Below are positions 32,311 through 44,940 of a stretch of DNA of 64,000 bases, in pieces. The position numbers and the translations under genes are program-made. Each line of letters opens with the position of its first letter. Within the stretch, counting starts at the first letter, position 1. The DNA is from Kalaharituber pfeilii. Taxonomy: Eukaryota > Ascomycota > Pezizomycetes > Pezizales > Pezizaceae. The stretch covers positions 203,783-267,782 of the forward strand of contig WHUZ01000084.1 in NCBI GenBank assembly GCA_015179045.1, given 5' to 3'. A model generated the notes under the pieces. That model saw nothing but the letters and a program-made list of their open reading frames with translations, ran no database searches and was not told the origin of the DNA.

Positions 32311-33976
32311 GTTGGATGATAGCGCAGCTAGGTAAAATAAAAGCTGGGGAGCCGTTGGAGCTTTTCTCTCAAGCGAAGCCTTGGTAAGTTTTGACAACAA
32401 TTTACCTCAGGATCCGAGGGCACTGGTACCCACTTATACTCAAGTACGCGCACTTGTGGCATGTGGGAAAGTACGGCTACTAGCGAACTGATACAAGCAG
32501 CAGCTCCTTCGCGATAAGCAAGCAAGCTGCGCGCGTCTGACGTACTGTATGATAGGCGCTATCATATGTGGCGTGATGCGGCGCGCAGTCTCATCTTCGC
32601 TAAATTCGGGCAAAAGCGGTCAGGTATGGTGTGCGTACCTGGCTTATGAGATTGCACTAGTATTACATATGCCCGCAAATAATTATAGTGCAATGGGCAT
32701 GGGGATACAACAATAGCGCGAGCAGTTCATTGGTGGACTTCCAGTTGGAGAGAAGCCGCGATGGTTCCGGAATTAAATGATGGGGAGGATAGTGCCATGG
32801 GGTCCGAGACTGGCCCATGGTAGGTATGATACATGATAGCGATCCAGGATCATGTCCATTACTCCAGAACAGCAGCTTTACTTGTAATTGCATAACTTGC
32901 AGCGCCTCTTGGAGGCGGCATGCAGCAGTGGGGCTGAGGGAGGGCTTGGTGGTGCTCCCTGTCAGGCAAATGAGATTCATGAAGCATGTGTGACATTGTC
33001 TTAAACGTCACCGTTGGTACACAAGGCGAGACACTCGGGAGTGCGATGAGGATATTGAAGTAAGCACTGCGACATTGAGAAAGTACGTGTACCGAACTGA
33101 TATAGAGCACCTTCGCGATAGTTCAGTCTCATGTTTCGGGTATTGGCAGCTGGGTTATGAGATTCCGGATAGAGCCGGTGAGATTCCTAGAATATCCAGC
33201 AAATCATAGTCTTACAGTTGACAATGACGTTGTAGAAAGATACGAGCTAAAACACGCATGCAAGACACGTGCTGATGCTGATGCAGGGCCCAAGCTGATG
33301 CAAGACACAGGCTGATGCAAGACACAAGTTGACATTGGTATGCTCACTGCACATGCCGCCGTCTTCAGCTCTCGTCACATTGTGGTTGCGGAGCTGACTT
33401 CAGCCCTCACATCTCATGCTATGTAGCTCAGCATCTTTGGTAAACGCATGCTCATGACAGTCATAGTGGGCACTATGTCTCCTGTACTCGGGTACATAAA
33501 TCGTTATTTTCTTCTGCTGTATTCAGCGTCAATAAACCAATCAGCCTTCTACTGCTCTACTCACATCTCATACTACAACAGACAAAATATGGTGCGAGCA
33601 TTAGGAGCCCAGCTGATCGCAAAAAAGCAAAGTTTCCGAAGCTTCTCTCACAATTGCAAATGATATTGTTTTTGTCGGAGTAGGCCAGACCCATATTGTA
33701 ATGTCTCGACAGCTCTCAATCAAATCCCTCTTACTAATCATGTCCCTGGCCGCGCAGGGAGCTGTGCGCCAAGCATCGGTGGGCCTCGGCATCTCCCCAG
33801 AGCCGGTTAACCCATGGCCCAACAGCTTGCAGGCCTAGCGAGGTACAAAATCCAGAATCCCTCCAGCTAAGCTGCGCGTTCAGTTATACATACCTCTCGA
33901 AGCTGCTGCGCTCTCTATACCCCGTATTTTCACTCCACATCCCCCCCCCGATCGCACCGCCTATCGTATAGTCACA
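32311..33976. other. Intergenic, short tandem repeat at 33255-33330
   Basis: Divergent promoters of the DJ-1-like (-) and acyl-CoA dehydrogenase (+) genes must lie here. Around 33255-33330 there is a short tandem pattern of GCTGATGCAAGACACA-like units. No supported gene. Confidence 0.5.
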
Positions 33977-35690
33977 ATGTCGGGATACGAAATACCCTCG
34001 ATTGTTGCGCACCGGGTGTCGCCAAAGGGAAAAGAGATCATCGACAAGGTGTGTTGGCAGCTTTTCGCATGAAACATTTTATGCCTCCTACATCATCGTG
34101 GAGTTCCGCAACGTTCCCATGCTGCTAATCCGAGCTAATCCGAGCTAATCCGGAGCATTGCTGCCCCCTTAGGTGTACAAATTCGTCAACGAAGAATGCA
34201 TCCCGGCTGACGCAGTTGCCGACGCGCAAATGCCAACAGACCCCAGCAAGCGCTTCCTCAACACCTATCCCCCAATTATCGACGAACTTAAGGCAAAGGC
34301 AAAGGCAGCTGGTCTCTGGAACTTGTTCCTTTCAGCCGGACATTACAAGGAGGGCAATGCCCTCTCCAACCTCGAATACGGCCTTTGCGCCGAGATCATG
34401 GGTACCAGCTATATCGCATCGGAGGCTATGAACTGCTCTGCTCCCGATACTGGAAACATGGAGGTCTTGGCTAAATACGGAAATGAGCAGCAAAAGAAGC
34501 AATGGCTGGCGCCATTGCTGAATGGAGACATAAGAAGTGCATTTATCATGACGGAAAGGACAAAGGCGAGCAGTGATGCACGAAATATTGATTTGGAGAT
34601 TATTCGAGATGGTGATTCATATATTTTGAATGGCACGGTGCGTTATCATTGAATTATTGCCGTCGCGGCCGAAAATGCATAAAGCTGATGCATTTACATG
34701 CAATTTTAGAAATGGTGGAGCAGTGGCGCAGGAGACCCAAGGTGTAAGATGTATCTTGTGATGGGCAAGACTGACCCCAGGAATCCCGACCCATACAAGC
34801 AGCAGAGCGTTATCATCGTTCCAGCTGGCCACCCTGGTGTTACGGTTCAAAGGGCATTGAGCGTCTATGGCTACGATGGTACAAACCCTCATGAGATACA
34901 CTCCTAGCTAGGCGTTGTCGCTGATGGTCTACAGATGCCCCTCACGGTCATTGTGAGTTGATCTTCAGGAATTGCCGCGTTCCAGCCTCAAATATTATTC
35001 TTGGCGAGGGCCGCGGTTTTGAGATCATTCAAGGTCGATTAGGCCCCGGCCGCATCCATCACTGCATGAGATCTATCGGTGTTGTACGTTCAAAATGCCT
35101 TTAACCAAATTATTGTTGTCTAAAAACCCATCCTCAGGCCGAGAAAGCCCTCGAATACATGATTGCTCGCATCAACGACCCCGACAGAAGCACCTTCGGT
35201 GCGCCGCTCTCATCCCACGGTGTCATCCTCGAGTGGGTCGCTCGCTCCCGTATCGAGATAGATGCTGCCCGCTTCCTCGTCCTCAACGCCGCAGACATGA
35301 TTGATCGCAGCGACGCCAAGGGTGCCCTTAAGCAAATCGCCATGGCAAAGGTTGCTGTACCAAATATGGCCTTGACGGTCGTGGACAGGGCTGTTCAGGC
35401 TCACGGCGCTGCTGGTGTGTGCCAGGACTTCCCACTTGCAAGGATGTGGGCGCATCTAAGGACGTTGAGGATCGCGGACGGGCCGGACGAGGTGCACTTG
35501 AATCAGCTGGGTAGGAGGGAAAACACCCGGGCGAAGGACATGTGAGTGACACTGGCCATGTTGGCACCAGCAGCAGATCGAAAAGGCTGACACACCGCGA
35601 ACCCACAGCATCGAGAAATTCAATAAGCAAAAGGCTCTCAGGGAGCAGCTTTTCGCCAAGCATAAGATCGTACTTAAGGCACATTTGTAG
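33977..35690 (+). CDS. Acyl-CoA dehydrogenase, ACAD10/11-like
   Basis: Six exons: 33977-34048, 34173-34637, 34710-34878, 34935-35083, 35138-35541, 35609-35690; introns of 124, 72, 56, 54 and 67 bp; 446 aa, in frame. It is a flavoprotein that oxidises acyl-CoA thioesters to enoyl-CoA. The N-terminal helical domain has [15 protein letters not shown] and [14 protein letters not shown]. The middle beta domain has [16 protein letters not shown] and WWSSGAGDP. The C-terminal helical domain has [21 protein letters not shown] and [15 protein letters not shown]. The usual TEP..ASSD at the FAD/substrate loop reads TERTKASSD here. No targeting signal is obvious at either end, so mitochondrial or peroxisomal location is open. 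Intron 1 has a tandem triplication of the branch-point-like unit GCTAATCCGA. Confidence 0.92.
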
Positions 35691-36073
35691 CTTCCTTGAT
35701 GGGTTTGTGGGCTGTAAGCTAGGCTCCGTTTTGGATGAGTGGGGCTTGTTTGATACGCATGATTAAGGGCTGGTGAAATAAATATATCATGACCTGAGAG
35801 GTGATTTATGGATGGGGCATTGCAATGACTTTTGTTTCGTTTATCCCTATCTTCTCCGCCAGAGTTACCCTGAATACCAATTTGCAATGCTGATGCTCGT
35901 TCGGGTGCATTCTCGCTCCTTGTATTCACGCCGCCCCCAACTCGGCTTCATTACCCTGACTTATCCGCCAAGGTTCGCGCCAAGCATGGGGGCCTACGTG
36001 GGACCCTCCCTAAATGCCTGCCCTTACCTCATTGGCCCCACCACTTTGCCGGTTCTATCCGATCTCCACCCCA
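35691..36073. other. Spacer between two + strand genes
   Basis: 3' UTR of the dehydrogenase gene and promoter/5' leader of the omega-amidase gene. No TATA box stands out. An in-frame upstream ATG at 36014 would add 20 residues, but the MFLR start at 36074 gives a better targeting peptide. Confidence 0.5.
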
Positions 36074-37180
36074 ATGTTCCTCCGCACACTCATCCGCACT
36101 CGACCGCAATCGCCACATGCCTCAGTTCTACCCAGATCACTTTCCACAATGTCAACCACTACCCCCTCGCCCCTCTCCACCCCCCTCAAAATCGCCCTGA
36201 TCCAACTCCGCTCCGGGTCTGACAAACCCGCCAACCTGGCCCGCGCCCATGCCAAGGTCCTCGAAGCCTCCCGCAACGGCGCCAACCTGGTCGTGCTCCC
36301 GGAATGCTTCAACTCGCCATACGGATGTGACTACTTTGACAAGTACGCTGAGCGGATACCGTCGAGACTGGAGCGGCAGCGCGCGGGCGAGGAGCAACAG
36401 GAGATAGAGGAGAAGTACCCCACGTTCACCGCTCTCCGGAAGATGGCGGTCGATGCGGGAGCGTATCTTGTCGCGGGTTCAATACCTGAACGAAGCTCAA
36501 ATCCGCCGTCGGGGGATATACAAACTAGCAATCCTTCCGAACCACAGTCGGTCAAAGCCCGCGAGTCCGCCGCCGCAGAAGGAAAGGAGTACCTTTACAA
36601 CACCTCCCTGACTTTCTCCCCCTCGGGAACGCTCCTGGGGGTCCACCGCAAAATCCACCTATTCGACATCGACATCCCCGGAAAAATTACCTTCACCGAG
36701 TCCTCAGTCTTGTCCCCTGGCCACACACCGACTCTCATCGACCTGCCCCCCTATGGGAGGGTCGGCATCCAAATATGCTACGACGTACGGTTCCCGGAGT
36801 TATCGACCGTGTATGCTCGCCAGGGCGCATTCGCGGTCATTGCGCCTGGGGCATTCAACATGACAACGGGCCCGCTGCACTGGGAGTTACTTGCGCGCGC
36901 AAGGGCGAATGACAATCAGCTCTATGTGGCCATGTGCTCACCGGCAAGGAACGCGGATGGGTATCAAGCATGGGGGGAGAGCATGGTGGTTGACCCGATG
37001 GGAAGAGTGTTGGGCAAGGCCGAGGGAGGTGAGGAGAGCATCGTGTATGCGGAGTTGAAACCGGAGGATATTACGAGTGCCAGAGAAGGGATTCCTGTCA
37101 CGAAGCAACGGAGGTGGGATGTGTATCCTGATGTGAGTGGAGGGACCAAAACGGGGGATGGTTTGGAGCTGGTGGAATAA
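36074..37180 (+). CDS. Omega-amidase / Nit2-Nit3-type nitrilase-family hydrolase
   Basis: A single exon of 368 aa. It hydrolyses omega-amides of alpha-keto dicarboxylates (alpha-ketoglutaramate, alpha-ketosuccinamate) and, in yeast Nit3, removes damaged deaminated glutathione. The C-N hydrolase triad is intact: Glu77 (VLPECFNSPYG), Lys193 (HRKIHLFDIDIPGKITF) and Cys235 (GIQICYDVRFPE). MAAWGESMVVDP-like positions are filled by QAWGESMVVDPMG. Residues 1-25 (MFLRTLIRTRPQSPHASVLP) form a basic amphipathic presequence, suggesting mitochondrial import. A second ATG at 36149, in good context (CACAATGTC), starts the conserved enzyme and would yield a cytosolic form. A hydrophilic insert (about residues 139-170, SSNPPSGDIQTSNPSEPQSV) lies between the Glu and Lys motifs. 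Confidence 0.93.
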   Translation: MFLRTLIRTRPQSPHASVLPRSLSTMSTTTPSPLSTPLKIALIQLRSGSDKPANLARAHAKVLEASRNGANLVVLPECFNSPYGCDYFDKYAERIPSRLERQRAGEEQQEIEEKYPTFTALRKMAVDAGAYLVAGSIPERSSNPPSGDIQTSNPSEPQSVKARESAAAEGKEYLYNTSLTFSPSGTLLGVHRKIHLFDIDIPGKITFTESSVLSPGHTPTLIDLPPYGRVGIQICYDVRFPELSTVYARQGAFAVIAPGAFNMTTGPLHWELLARARANDNQLYVAMCSPARNADGYQAWGESMVVDPMGRVLGKAEGGEESIVYAELKPEDITSAREGIPVTKQRRWDVYPDVSGGTKTGDGLELVE

Positions 37181-38245
37181 AGCAAAGGGGTGAAGGGGTC
37201 TGCTTAATAAATCAAAAATTGAAACAAGAAAGTGGGAAAATTCGTGAGAGCGATAAGATGTTGTCGCCGGGCAGTAACTTGCCCCCCTAACTTTTGTATC
37301 CACAATCTCTTTCCATTATCACCATTATTATCAATCGTCTATGGAGTCTTCACTTTAAATTCGAAGAACCTCTGCTACAGTTACTACCTTTCAAAATTTC
37401 AGGGCGCGTGTATATTATAAAAATTCACCTTTCAGTTCACTCATTTGCCGTAAACGACTAGCTACTCATATATGAAAAACATCCTCCTCACGGAACCTAC
37501 GTTTTTTTAGGAATGAGTTCACTTGCACATCCATGAATGGTCCAAAATTCCCATGATGGAAAAAGTTGCAAGAGTCGAACGTTATAGCTTAGCATCAGCC
37601 CCTTCTTCCACCCCTTCCTCCTGTCACGTGGCCCAGCCCCATTAGTCTCCATGAACACCTTACACATTTTAGAAATTTCCAGGGGAGATGTTACCCTGAC
37701 GCGATATATAGCTCACTGTTACCTCCACGAAAGAGCACCAAAACATACGAATCAAATCAAATCTCACACAAACGCACCCGCCACGCTGGGTACTGTAAGT
37801 GTGTATGAAGAAAATATAAACGTTCGTGAAACCATATTCATTAATATTATAAAATCCCTAAAAATCTATACCCAATCCATAGTTCCTACCATACAAAAAT
37901 TCAAGGTAACCCGAAGCAATAACATTAATAACCAACACCGTTTCACGCCGGGGGGTACAGGTATCCTATACAAAAAAATTCAAATACAACGTACAGTTAA
38001 CCATATAAAACGAAACAATACAAAGGTCCAGGCACCGTACATCCAGATGAAAACATTCGTAGTGAACATAAACATCAAAACATTTGAGACAACTCGAAGA
38101 CACATGAATCCATTACACCCCCCGGGAAAAAAACTGAAACGCATTCCAAAAGATCAAAACAAAAAGGGGTATGGGGGTAAAAAGCGATACCACTCCAGGT
38201 ATGTCTGCCATGCCTTACTTTCATTTTCTCTAACACCACCACGCC
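37181..38245. other. Intergenic; 3' regions of convergent genes
   Basis: The 3' UTRs of the omega-amidase (+) and Sfi1 (-) genes meet here. A long + strand frame (37651-38397) has Asn/Lys/Thr-rich, low-complexity content and runs antisense into the Sfi1 3' end, so I judge it non-coding. Confidence 0.55.
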
Positions 38246-41200
38246 TTACCGTTCCGACACCTTTCCCTTCCCTTTTGCATCTCCCAACCCCGGGGTCATC
38301 ATGGATCCACCACTTCCTGGACCGATGGTCCTCCTCCCAAAGAGCGCCCCGAGTGGGCCTCGCCTCGGGGTCCCTGTACCCACATTCGCTAGATTAGAGA
38401 ACCGCACGGAACGCCCTAGACCGCTGCTTGCATTCCCAAACGTGCTTCGTGACGCGACCGAGCTGGGATCGAGTCGTTGTGGGGGTGGGGGCGGCGACGT
38501 GGGAGGAGGAGGAGGAGGAGGAGGAGGAGGAGGTGGTGGTGGTGGTGGTGGTGGTGGTGGTGGTGGTGGAGGAGCAGTTGGAGGGTTGGGCCGCGTGGGG
38601 GAGCCGAGGGGGGTTACGGAAGGCAGGAGAGTTGGAGAGAGTGAATCTGGAGGCGGGAATGTAGCGTGAGATGATGGCGGGAAGGTCGCAGGGGCGGAGG
38701 ATGGGAAAAGCGGAGTCGTTAGGTGTGCCATGAACTCGCGAGCGCGTTGGGCACGGGCGGAGGGGGTTTGTGCTACTGCGGGTTGTTGGGGACCAGGCGT
38801 CTGAGTTGCACCCCTTTCTGGGATGCTAGGATTCACAGGTGGGTTTATGTTGGTGCTTGTAGGGAATAGGGGACCGCGCTGGCTCGTACGAGTAGGGACT
38901 AGCGGCGGTATATTCGATAATGGCTTCGAGGTCACCGTCCCAAGCAAATTCGTGCCAGTGTTCGTGTTCAAGCGCATCGGTGATCGGGAACGATGCGAAG
39001 AAAGTGGTGTGCTGAGGTCGATCAAGTTTTCGGCTGCTCCGCTGTTCGTGGTAATGTTATTGGGCCGCTGCGAGTGCGGGAAGAAGTATGGTGTAAAGCT
39101 AGGGTTCATAGAAGCGGCAGGGCGCTTTGGGGTCCTTAAGGGAAGCTTCTGGGAGCGGAAGGGAATGGGTGATGGAGTAGGGGAGGAGAGATGGTGGTCG
39201 TCGTCACCTTCCGTTTCCTCTTCTTCCCCAAGTTCGTCCGCGTACTCTTCGCTGTGAGTGTCATACTCCGCATGACCGTCTTCATATTCCATGTTCTCTA
39301 TCTCAACACCCCTTGGTGGGTGGATGCTCCTCCTCCCATACACGGACGTTCCAAGGGACGGAGTCACAGCTGAGGTAGCAGCTGCCGCGGCCCCATCCTG
39401 CTGCCCTGCATTTTCCTTCTCCTCCTCATCCAACTTCTCCTCAAACCTCCTCAGCTCCTCCCTCTCCTGCGCGATTTCCAGCCACCTTCTCACCATCGCC
39501 ACCCACCGTCTCTTTTGATTCCTTTCCGCCATCATCGTCGCCGTTCTCGCCTGTTGACTCATCACGAACCACTTCATTTGCCACTTCCTGAAAATCGTGC
39601 TTGCGACAATCGCAGTCCGGGTTTCAATGTAGGTTTCTGCGAGGCTGTCCATATTGCGGAGATGTTGGAGCTCATGGATCCAGCGGAGAATGACGGCTTG
39701 TTGGAGCGGCGGGTTAGACCAGGAGATTTGTATCTCTTCGAGCCGGTTGAGATGAGCCAGCTTGTCACGCCACGCACGCAGACAGGAGTGTGCGTTGACA
39801 AGCACACGAGAGGAGTCGAAGTGCTCTGCGGAGGCCCTGAGGGCGTAGTACACTTGTGTTCTATGATGCCAGTGACTGAGTGCGAAGGCGACAAGACGCC
39901 GTCGCCGGTCATGTACGACTTGGACGAAGGCCTCTCTTAGTCTATTTCGTTTCCGAGACTTGAGCGAGGATCGCCAGAGACGGATATGTTGGCGGGAAAC
40001 TAGGTATGTCCGGGCGGGTTCGACCCAGGTGGACAGCATGGATAAATGCTTTGATCGTGTGTTCCAGGCGTTGAAGACCTTCCTTGCGAGATTGAGCGCC
40101 CAAAACTGATGCGCGCGGTCCTCGAGCTCACGTTGCTGCTCAAGGCGAGCACGCCACCTATTCAAGCCTGCGCTAAAGAGGTTATGTCGTAAGGCAGAAA
40201 TAGCATATTGTGAGCTGTTACGGCGGAAGGTAATCATGGACTGGGCCTGCTGCCGCCAGGCATTCAGAACACGTTTTGCCAACAGCCAATTCTTAACCCG
40301 GCTAACAAAGACCCGATACCGGGATTGTAGGACCCAAGCATAGAGAGTGTCAGACATGAGTCGGTCGTCATGGTGGTTCACGATGATGTTGTGGCGGAGA
40401 TTGAGGTTCCATGAGCGGAACATGTGCTTGAGGGTGTTTGCGCGGAGGAGGGACTGGGCGGCCAGGGATTGCCGGTACCGGTAACGCCAGGTGGTGAAGA
40501 ATGTTATGAGCAGCCTCTGGTCAATACGTTGGGCCATGTGCGTAACACGGGGCGCATAGCTAGCTTGCCGCCGCCAGAGCTCGAGATGGCGCCGGGTGAG
40601 GGACCATTCCGCGTGGTCGATGGCGTCTTCTTGGATGTCTAGAATGGCGTCAGTACGCGAAAGCCAGTGCCTGAACACGCCAGAAGCAAGCCGAGCCTTG
40701 TAGAGCCTGTCCGCGACCGCTTTGTTGTGGATGACAGCGGAGGTTTGTTGATACCACGTTGCCATGGCCTCATGCATGAGGAAGTTAGAGTGTAGTGAGG
40801 GCGCTATGGATTCGCAAGCCCTATACCACCATAGCCTCCGGAACTTGCGCACCAGGCTCGCCTCGTAGCTCTGCTCTGCCTGTAGCTCCTGCTGGCGGTG
40901 CCGGAAGAGCGCCATCCGCCACTTGTAGAGTGCATTATTGAGCTGGAACCGGCGTATCCGCTCCTCGTTCTCGAGCACGATCTTCCGCCAGGCAGTGAAG
41001 TACTTTCGTGCCATGATGCGCTGCCGCATCTCGTTACTCCGATTTATGATCGCGGCGGTCTTGTGCGCCCACGTAGCAAATGCAGCGCCGATGAGGTATA
41101 TATCCCGCGCATGCTCCGTCTGGCGCTCCTTGAGCCTGAAGTGCCATTCCGTGAAGGATTCCCGTAGCAGCGCAGTGCGGTCATGAGCGGCCGCTCTGGC

Positions 41201-42197
41201 TCGCATCCACCGGTGATTTGCGGTAATGTCCCGCCAGCGATTGAAGTACTTTCTACGCAGACGGAGTATACAAAATGCCCGGGCCTCGTCCTCCACAAGG
41301 GCATGATAACTATCCTGGGAATCGTCCGAGCCCGGAACTTGGGGGATTTCGGGAAGCGAGGCGTCAAGGCCGACACGGCTAGTACCCGCTCCCAACCCAG
41401 ATGACTCCTCCCTGACCGGAGTCAGGTGCCGACGCATGCTGCCGCCGCCCCGGATGTTGCCATTTTGTGTGCGTGGAGAGCGAGCAGTAGAGATTCTCCG
41501 CGCTGGGAGAAGGGGAACCCCAGGGCCCCTAGAGGTATCTCTCTTTTCCTTGCGCCGTGCAGCCTCGTACTTCTTTCTCTGAGCACGCAGAATGTCAGAG
41601 TGGCTGGTGTTGCTTCCGTCGTCATCTCCGTCTCCTGGGCTAGAGGATGCGGTGCTTGTGCTGCGATCTCGGCGGTCGCGGGCATCGTTGTACCGCGCAC
41701 GGTTGTACACGGAGATGAGTTCTGCAGAGGGCGGCTTCAGGAGGGATGTTGTGGAAGGGTCGAGGCCGTTATCCTTTTTGTGTACGTGTCAATATACAGT
41801 GCTTCTTGCTGTCAATGGGGGTCAGGTGGGGGATGTCTCCATACCCGTAGGAAGTTTTTGAATTTGTCCACCAAGCTCCCATCTCCGCCGAGGTTGATGA
41901 GCACGCGAAAGTACTTGCTATCGTGTGCTGGATCAAGGCTCCTGTATCGGAGCACAGTCTCGTATGCGCGCCATATACACCTGAAGGCATATTCGCCTGG
42001 AACGAGTGTTGCCAGCGAGACGATTTCATAGATGATTTGGAGGTCTGCAAAAGCGGGCAGGACGGCAGCGGGTTAGACTGGACGGCGGAGAGGATGGGGA
42101 AGAAGCAGGGCAAAGCTCAGGTACCTTCTTTGGAGTAGGAGCGGGATGCAGCTGAAGATGCATTATCGTATTCTGCGGGGTTTGGTTGGGCGGGCAT
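38246..42197 (-). CDS. SFI1: Sfi1-type spindle pole body protein
   Basis: Three exons: 42197-42125, 42044-41845, 41773-38246; introns of 80 and 71 bp; 1266 aa, in frame. Sfi1 is a long rod bound along its length by centrin (Cdc31), forming the half-bridge needed for spindle-pole duplication. Exons 1-2 encode the conserved N-terminal domain (EIVSLATLVPGEYAFRCIWR, AYETVLRYRSLDPAHDSKYF). From about residue 230 come some two dozen helical repeats with the centrin-binding pattern ending in F..WR (AFCILRLRRKYFNRWRDI, KYFTAWRKIV, FFTTWRYRYR, HWHHRTQVYY). The C-terminal third is acidic, then Ser/Pro-rich and disordered. It includes an uninterrupted poly-Pro run encoded by a (GGT/GGA)n microsatellite at 38506-38567. 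The C-terminus is SxP-rich, as expected for Cdk control. Confidence 0.93.
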
Positions 42198-44940
42198 GGA
42201 CGACGGGTCGCGGGCGGGTCGCAACGGAATTCATATGGTGGGGGGGGGATTGGGGGGGAGGGTGGAGGGGAGCACTCTATGCAATGCTGGAGAGACGTGG
42301 AACCAACGGCGCGGCGTGAATCAATGAGGGCAAGTTTGCGCGCTGAGGTGGTGTTTGTTGCCTGGAATGCTGCCTTCCTGCGGCCAATTGGCGACGGTTT
42401 GTTTTGGTTTTGTGCGGGACTCCTTTTCGGTGGGGATGTATACAATCTAATTGGAGGTTGATGTGCCAGATCGCGGGGTGCAGCGGAGCATGTTTGGCGG
42501 CGGCTGCGACTGGGCGGGGCGGGACGCTGTTGTACTTACAACGCAGAGGCAGGTGGTTACCAGGCGCGGGCGTTGGATGGTGGTGGTGATAACTTCAAGG
42601 CTGAACGATCAACAAAGTCTTTGTGTTGTGATATTTTTCGCTGGGCGTTGCTGCTAGGCAACGGGGGATGAGATGTGCGCTTTGACTGCAGATCTGGTGC
42701 GTAGGACTGGTCACCGGGAGTCAGCCAAGACCGTTTCCGTCGAGCAACCTGTTTGCAGAGTGGTATGGTGAAGTGTATAAAGCTATACCTTATTCGGCAA
42801 CAATAAGGAACCTCTCATTGGTAATGTAGATATGGGGAGGCTAGAGGGTGAGATACGATAAAATATGCTCAATGATCATGCGTACCAAGTGTGGTAATAG
42901 TATGAGCTCCATGGGAGAGTTAGCAATTGAGAATGTTAAGAACTAGTAGCGATATCACGCTTAAATATGGATCCCATGTCATAGTTGGGCAGATGGGGGT
43001 AATATAAGTAGTCTCCTGCCATCCAGAACCGTAGCAAACGGACTTGTAATGATTTACCAATTCCACGCCGTCGAAAACCAGAGATTAGCATCCCACCTCG
43101 AAAATTGTAGAAATCTTAAAAAAAAATCGATTCTGTAGAAAGAATTTTTCCGCCCGTTTCTAGGAATCGTAGCAGAGTGCCTTCAATGCACCTTAGTAAT
43201 GGTACCTTGGCTAGAAAATGGGTTGCTTTAAATGCGCATATTTTGCGGTGGGAGGTTCTTGGATGGTCACGTTATCTTAGGAAGGGCAAAGGACAGTTTC
43301 CTGATGATGCGGGAACGCGACTTGAGAAAAGCCATATATGCAACTTGCAGCTCGTGAAAAATATTCTGGTGCTTTGATAGCGAGTGTTAGACCGGAAGCG
43401 AGCGACAACAGTCTATACTGTAGCTATTGCTATGGTACCATGTGATTAGTAACCACAATCCGAACGTTGCAAAAATCCGCACCGAGCTGGCTGTTAGACG
43501 GGATGTCGTGAGAGCCGGACTGTGCCGAGCTCGTTTCCCAGGGCTATACCAACAAGTATGATACTACATCTTCAAAGCCGTAATGCGAACTCCCAGATAG
43601 ATCAAACCTTGCCCTACAAAATACAGTCATACCAGTGCAAAGATGCATATAAAGATGCAACCTGCTTATGATAGCATACTAGTATATGACTGTCTGCAAA
43701 GAAAATTTTTTTTGGCCGCTTACAGTCGACCATGATCTCGTGACCGTTCAATTTGCGGGATGAAGATTAGACATGATGTAAGCAACGTTTGTTGCCCTTT
43801 CCCAAGCGGCGCCTCGTAACGGCTTGAATACACCTGCTTCAAAGTACTGTACGTTTACTGCCAGAGATCATGACCTGTTAACTAGTTTGTTTTAAACCCC
43901 TGTTTCTAAAAATTGACCGTTGCTGACTATTGGACCCCGTGCCAACCCTGGCAGCGCAGCACAGCCCGCATGCCAAGGCGCCCTCGACCCTGGGGACATG
44001 GAGCCTGAGACAGAAGCGCATCATGGGCGGAAAAGCGCGTGGGCGGCTGCCACTGCCCTGCCGCACCCAAGCAGGTGCTGCGCATGCACGCTTCATGGGT
44101 GAACCAACCCCTTTATCTCATCGCAGCTGCCGCCTCCATCTGCTCGGCCTCGACCCCGACCCCCTCGCGCCCCATCGTCATCGTTGAAACTTGAGGCGCT
44201 CACTCGTTCGCCGCCGTTGAGAGTTGATCAGTAAAGAATCCGAATCCGCGTCCACGAATTCGAATACAGCCCTTGGGCAGGACCGCCGGCCCGCTCGTTT
44301 CGCCTCCCTGGAGCTGCGCGCTGCGCTGCTCATTGCCCCTTAGCTTCACCTCTGCCCTGTCGCACGGAGCTTGGCCCTCTGATCATCGCACGAATACGTA
44401 CACCCACGCACGCACGGGCGACACAGAGCAGGTTTCCCGGATTCCGTTCGCTCCCAACTCACGCACACTTCGTTCATCCCTAAAAACTTTGGAGTCGGTC
44501 ACCGCGTGGAAGAGTTCTCCAACAGAGGTTTTGTCGGCATCGGGGTCTCTCGTTTCAGTGATTCGTTGCGCCTGTCGGCCATTCGGGGAATAAAGGGAGT
44601 CGGTAATTGTCGAGAGCATTTGAAAGAGGGGATAACTGCAGCGGACGGCTGCTCGGTTAGTTTACGGCAGCGACACGACCGCACAGTTACTCGCGGTACG
44701 GCGGAGCAAGGAAAATAAATTTGTGTTATTACCGACCGGCTGGATCGGAGTTTAGAGTAATCGTAAAAGGGGGGATTTGAGTCGTCACAAGGTGTGTCCA
44801 TCTGCCTTCAGATATCCATCTGCAACCAGCAATTATACATCTTCTAGAGAGGCTCGGAATCATCGCTAACTTGATTATTTGGAAAGAGCAATTTCTCGTC
44901 TGTTCAATCCAAATTACCCAACTAGACTTACACTGCAAAC
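42198..44940. other. Long intergenic between divergent genes
   Basis: It contains the Sfi1 promoter on the left (C/G-rich 42.2-42.6 kb with a G9 run at 42241) and the upstream region of the GH76 gene on the right. 43.9-44.7 kb is GC-richer and has several short frames; it may be a long 5' UTR but shows no family match. No RNA gene found. Confidence 0.5.

Noticed and set aside
37651..38397. 248-codon + strand frame after the omega-amidase gene
   Set aside because: Asn/Lys/Thr-rich composition from AT-rich 3' UTR, antisense overlap with Sfi1, no motif.
38301..39257. Glycine-rich + strand frames opposite Sfi1
   Set aside because: Shadows of the poly-proline tract and of the highly supported Sfi1 reading frame.
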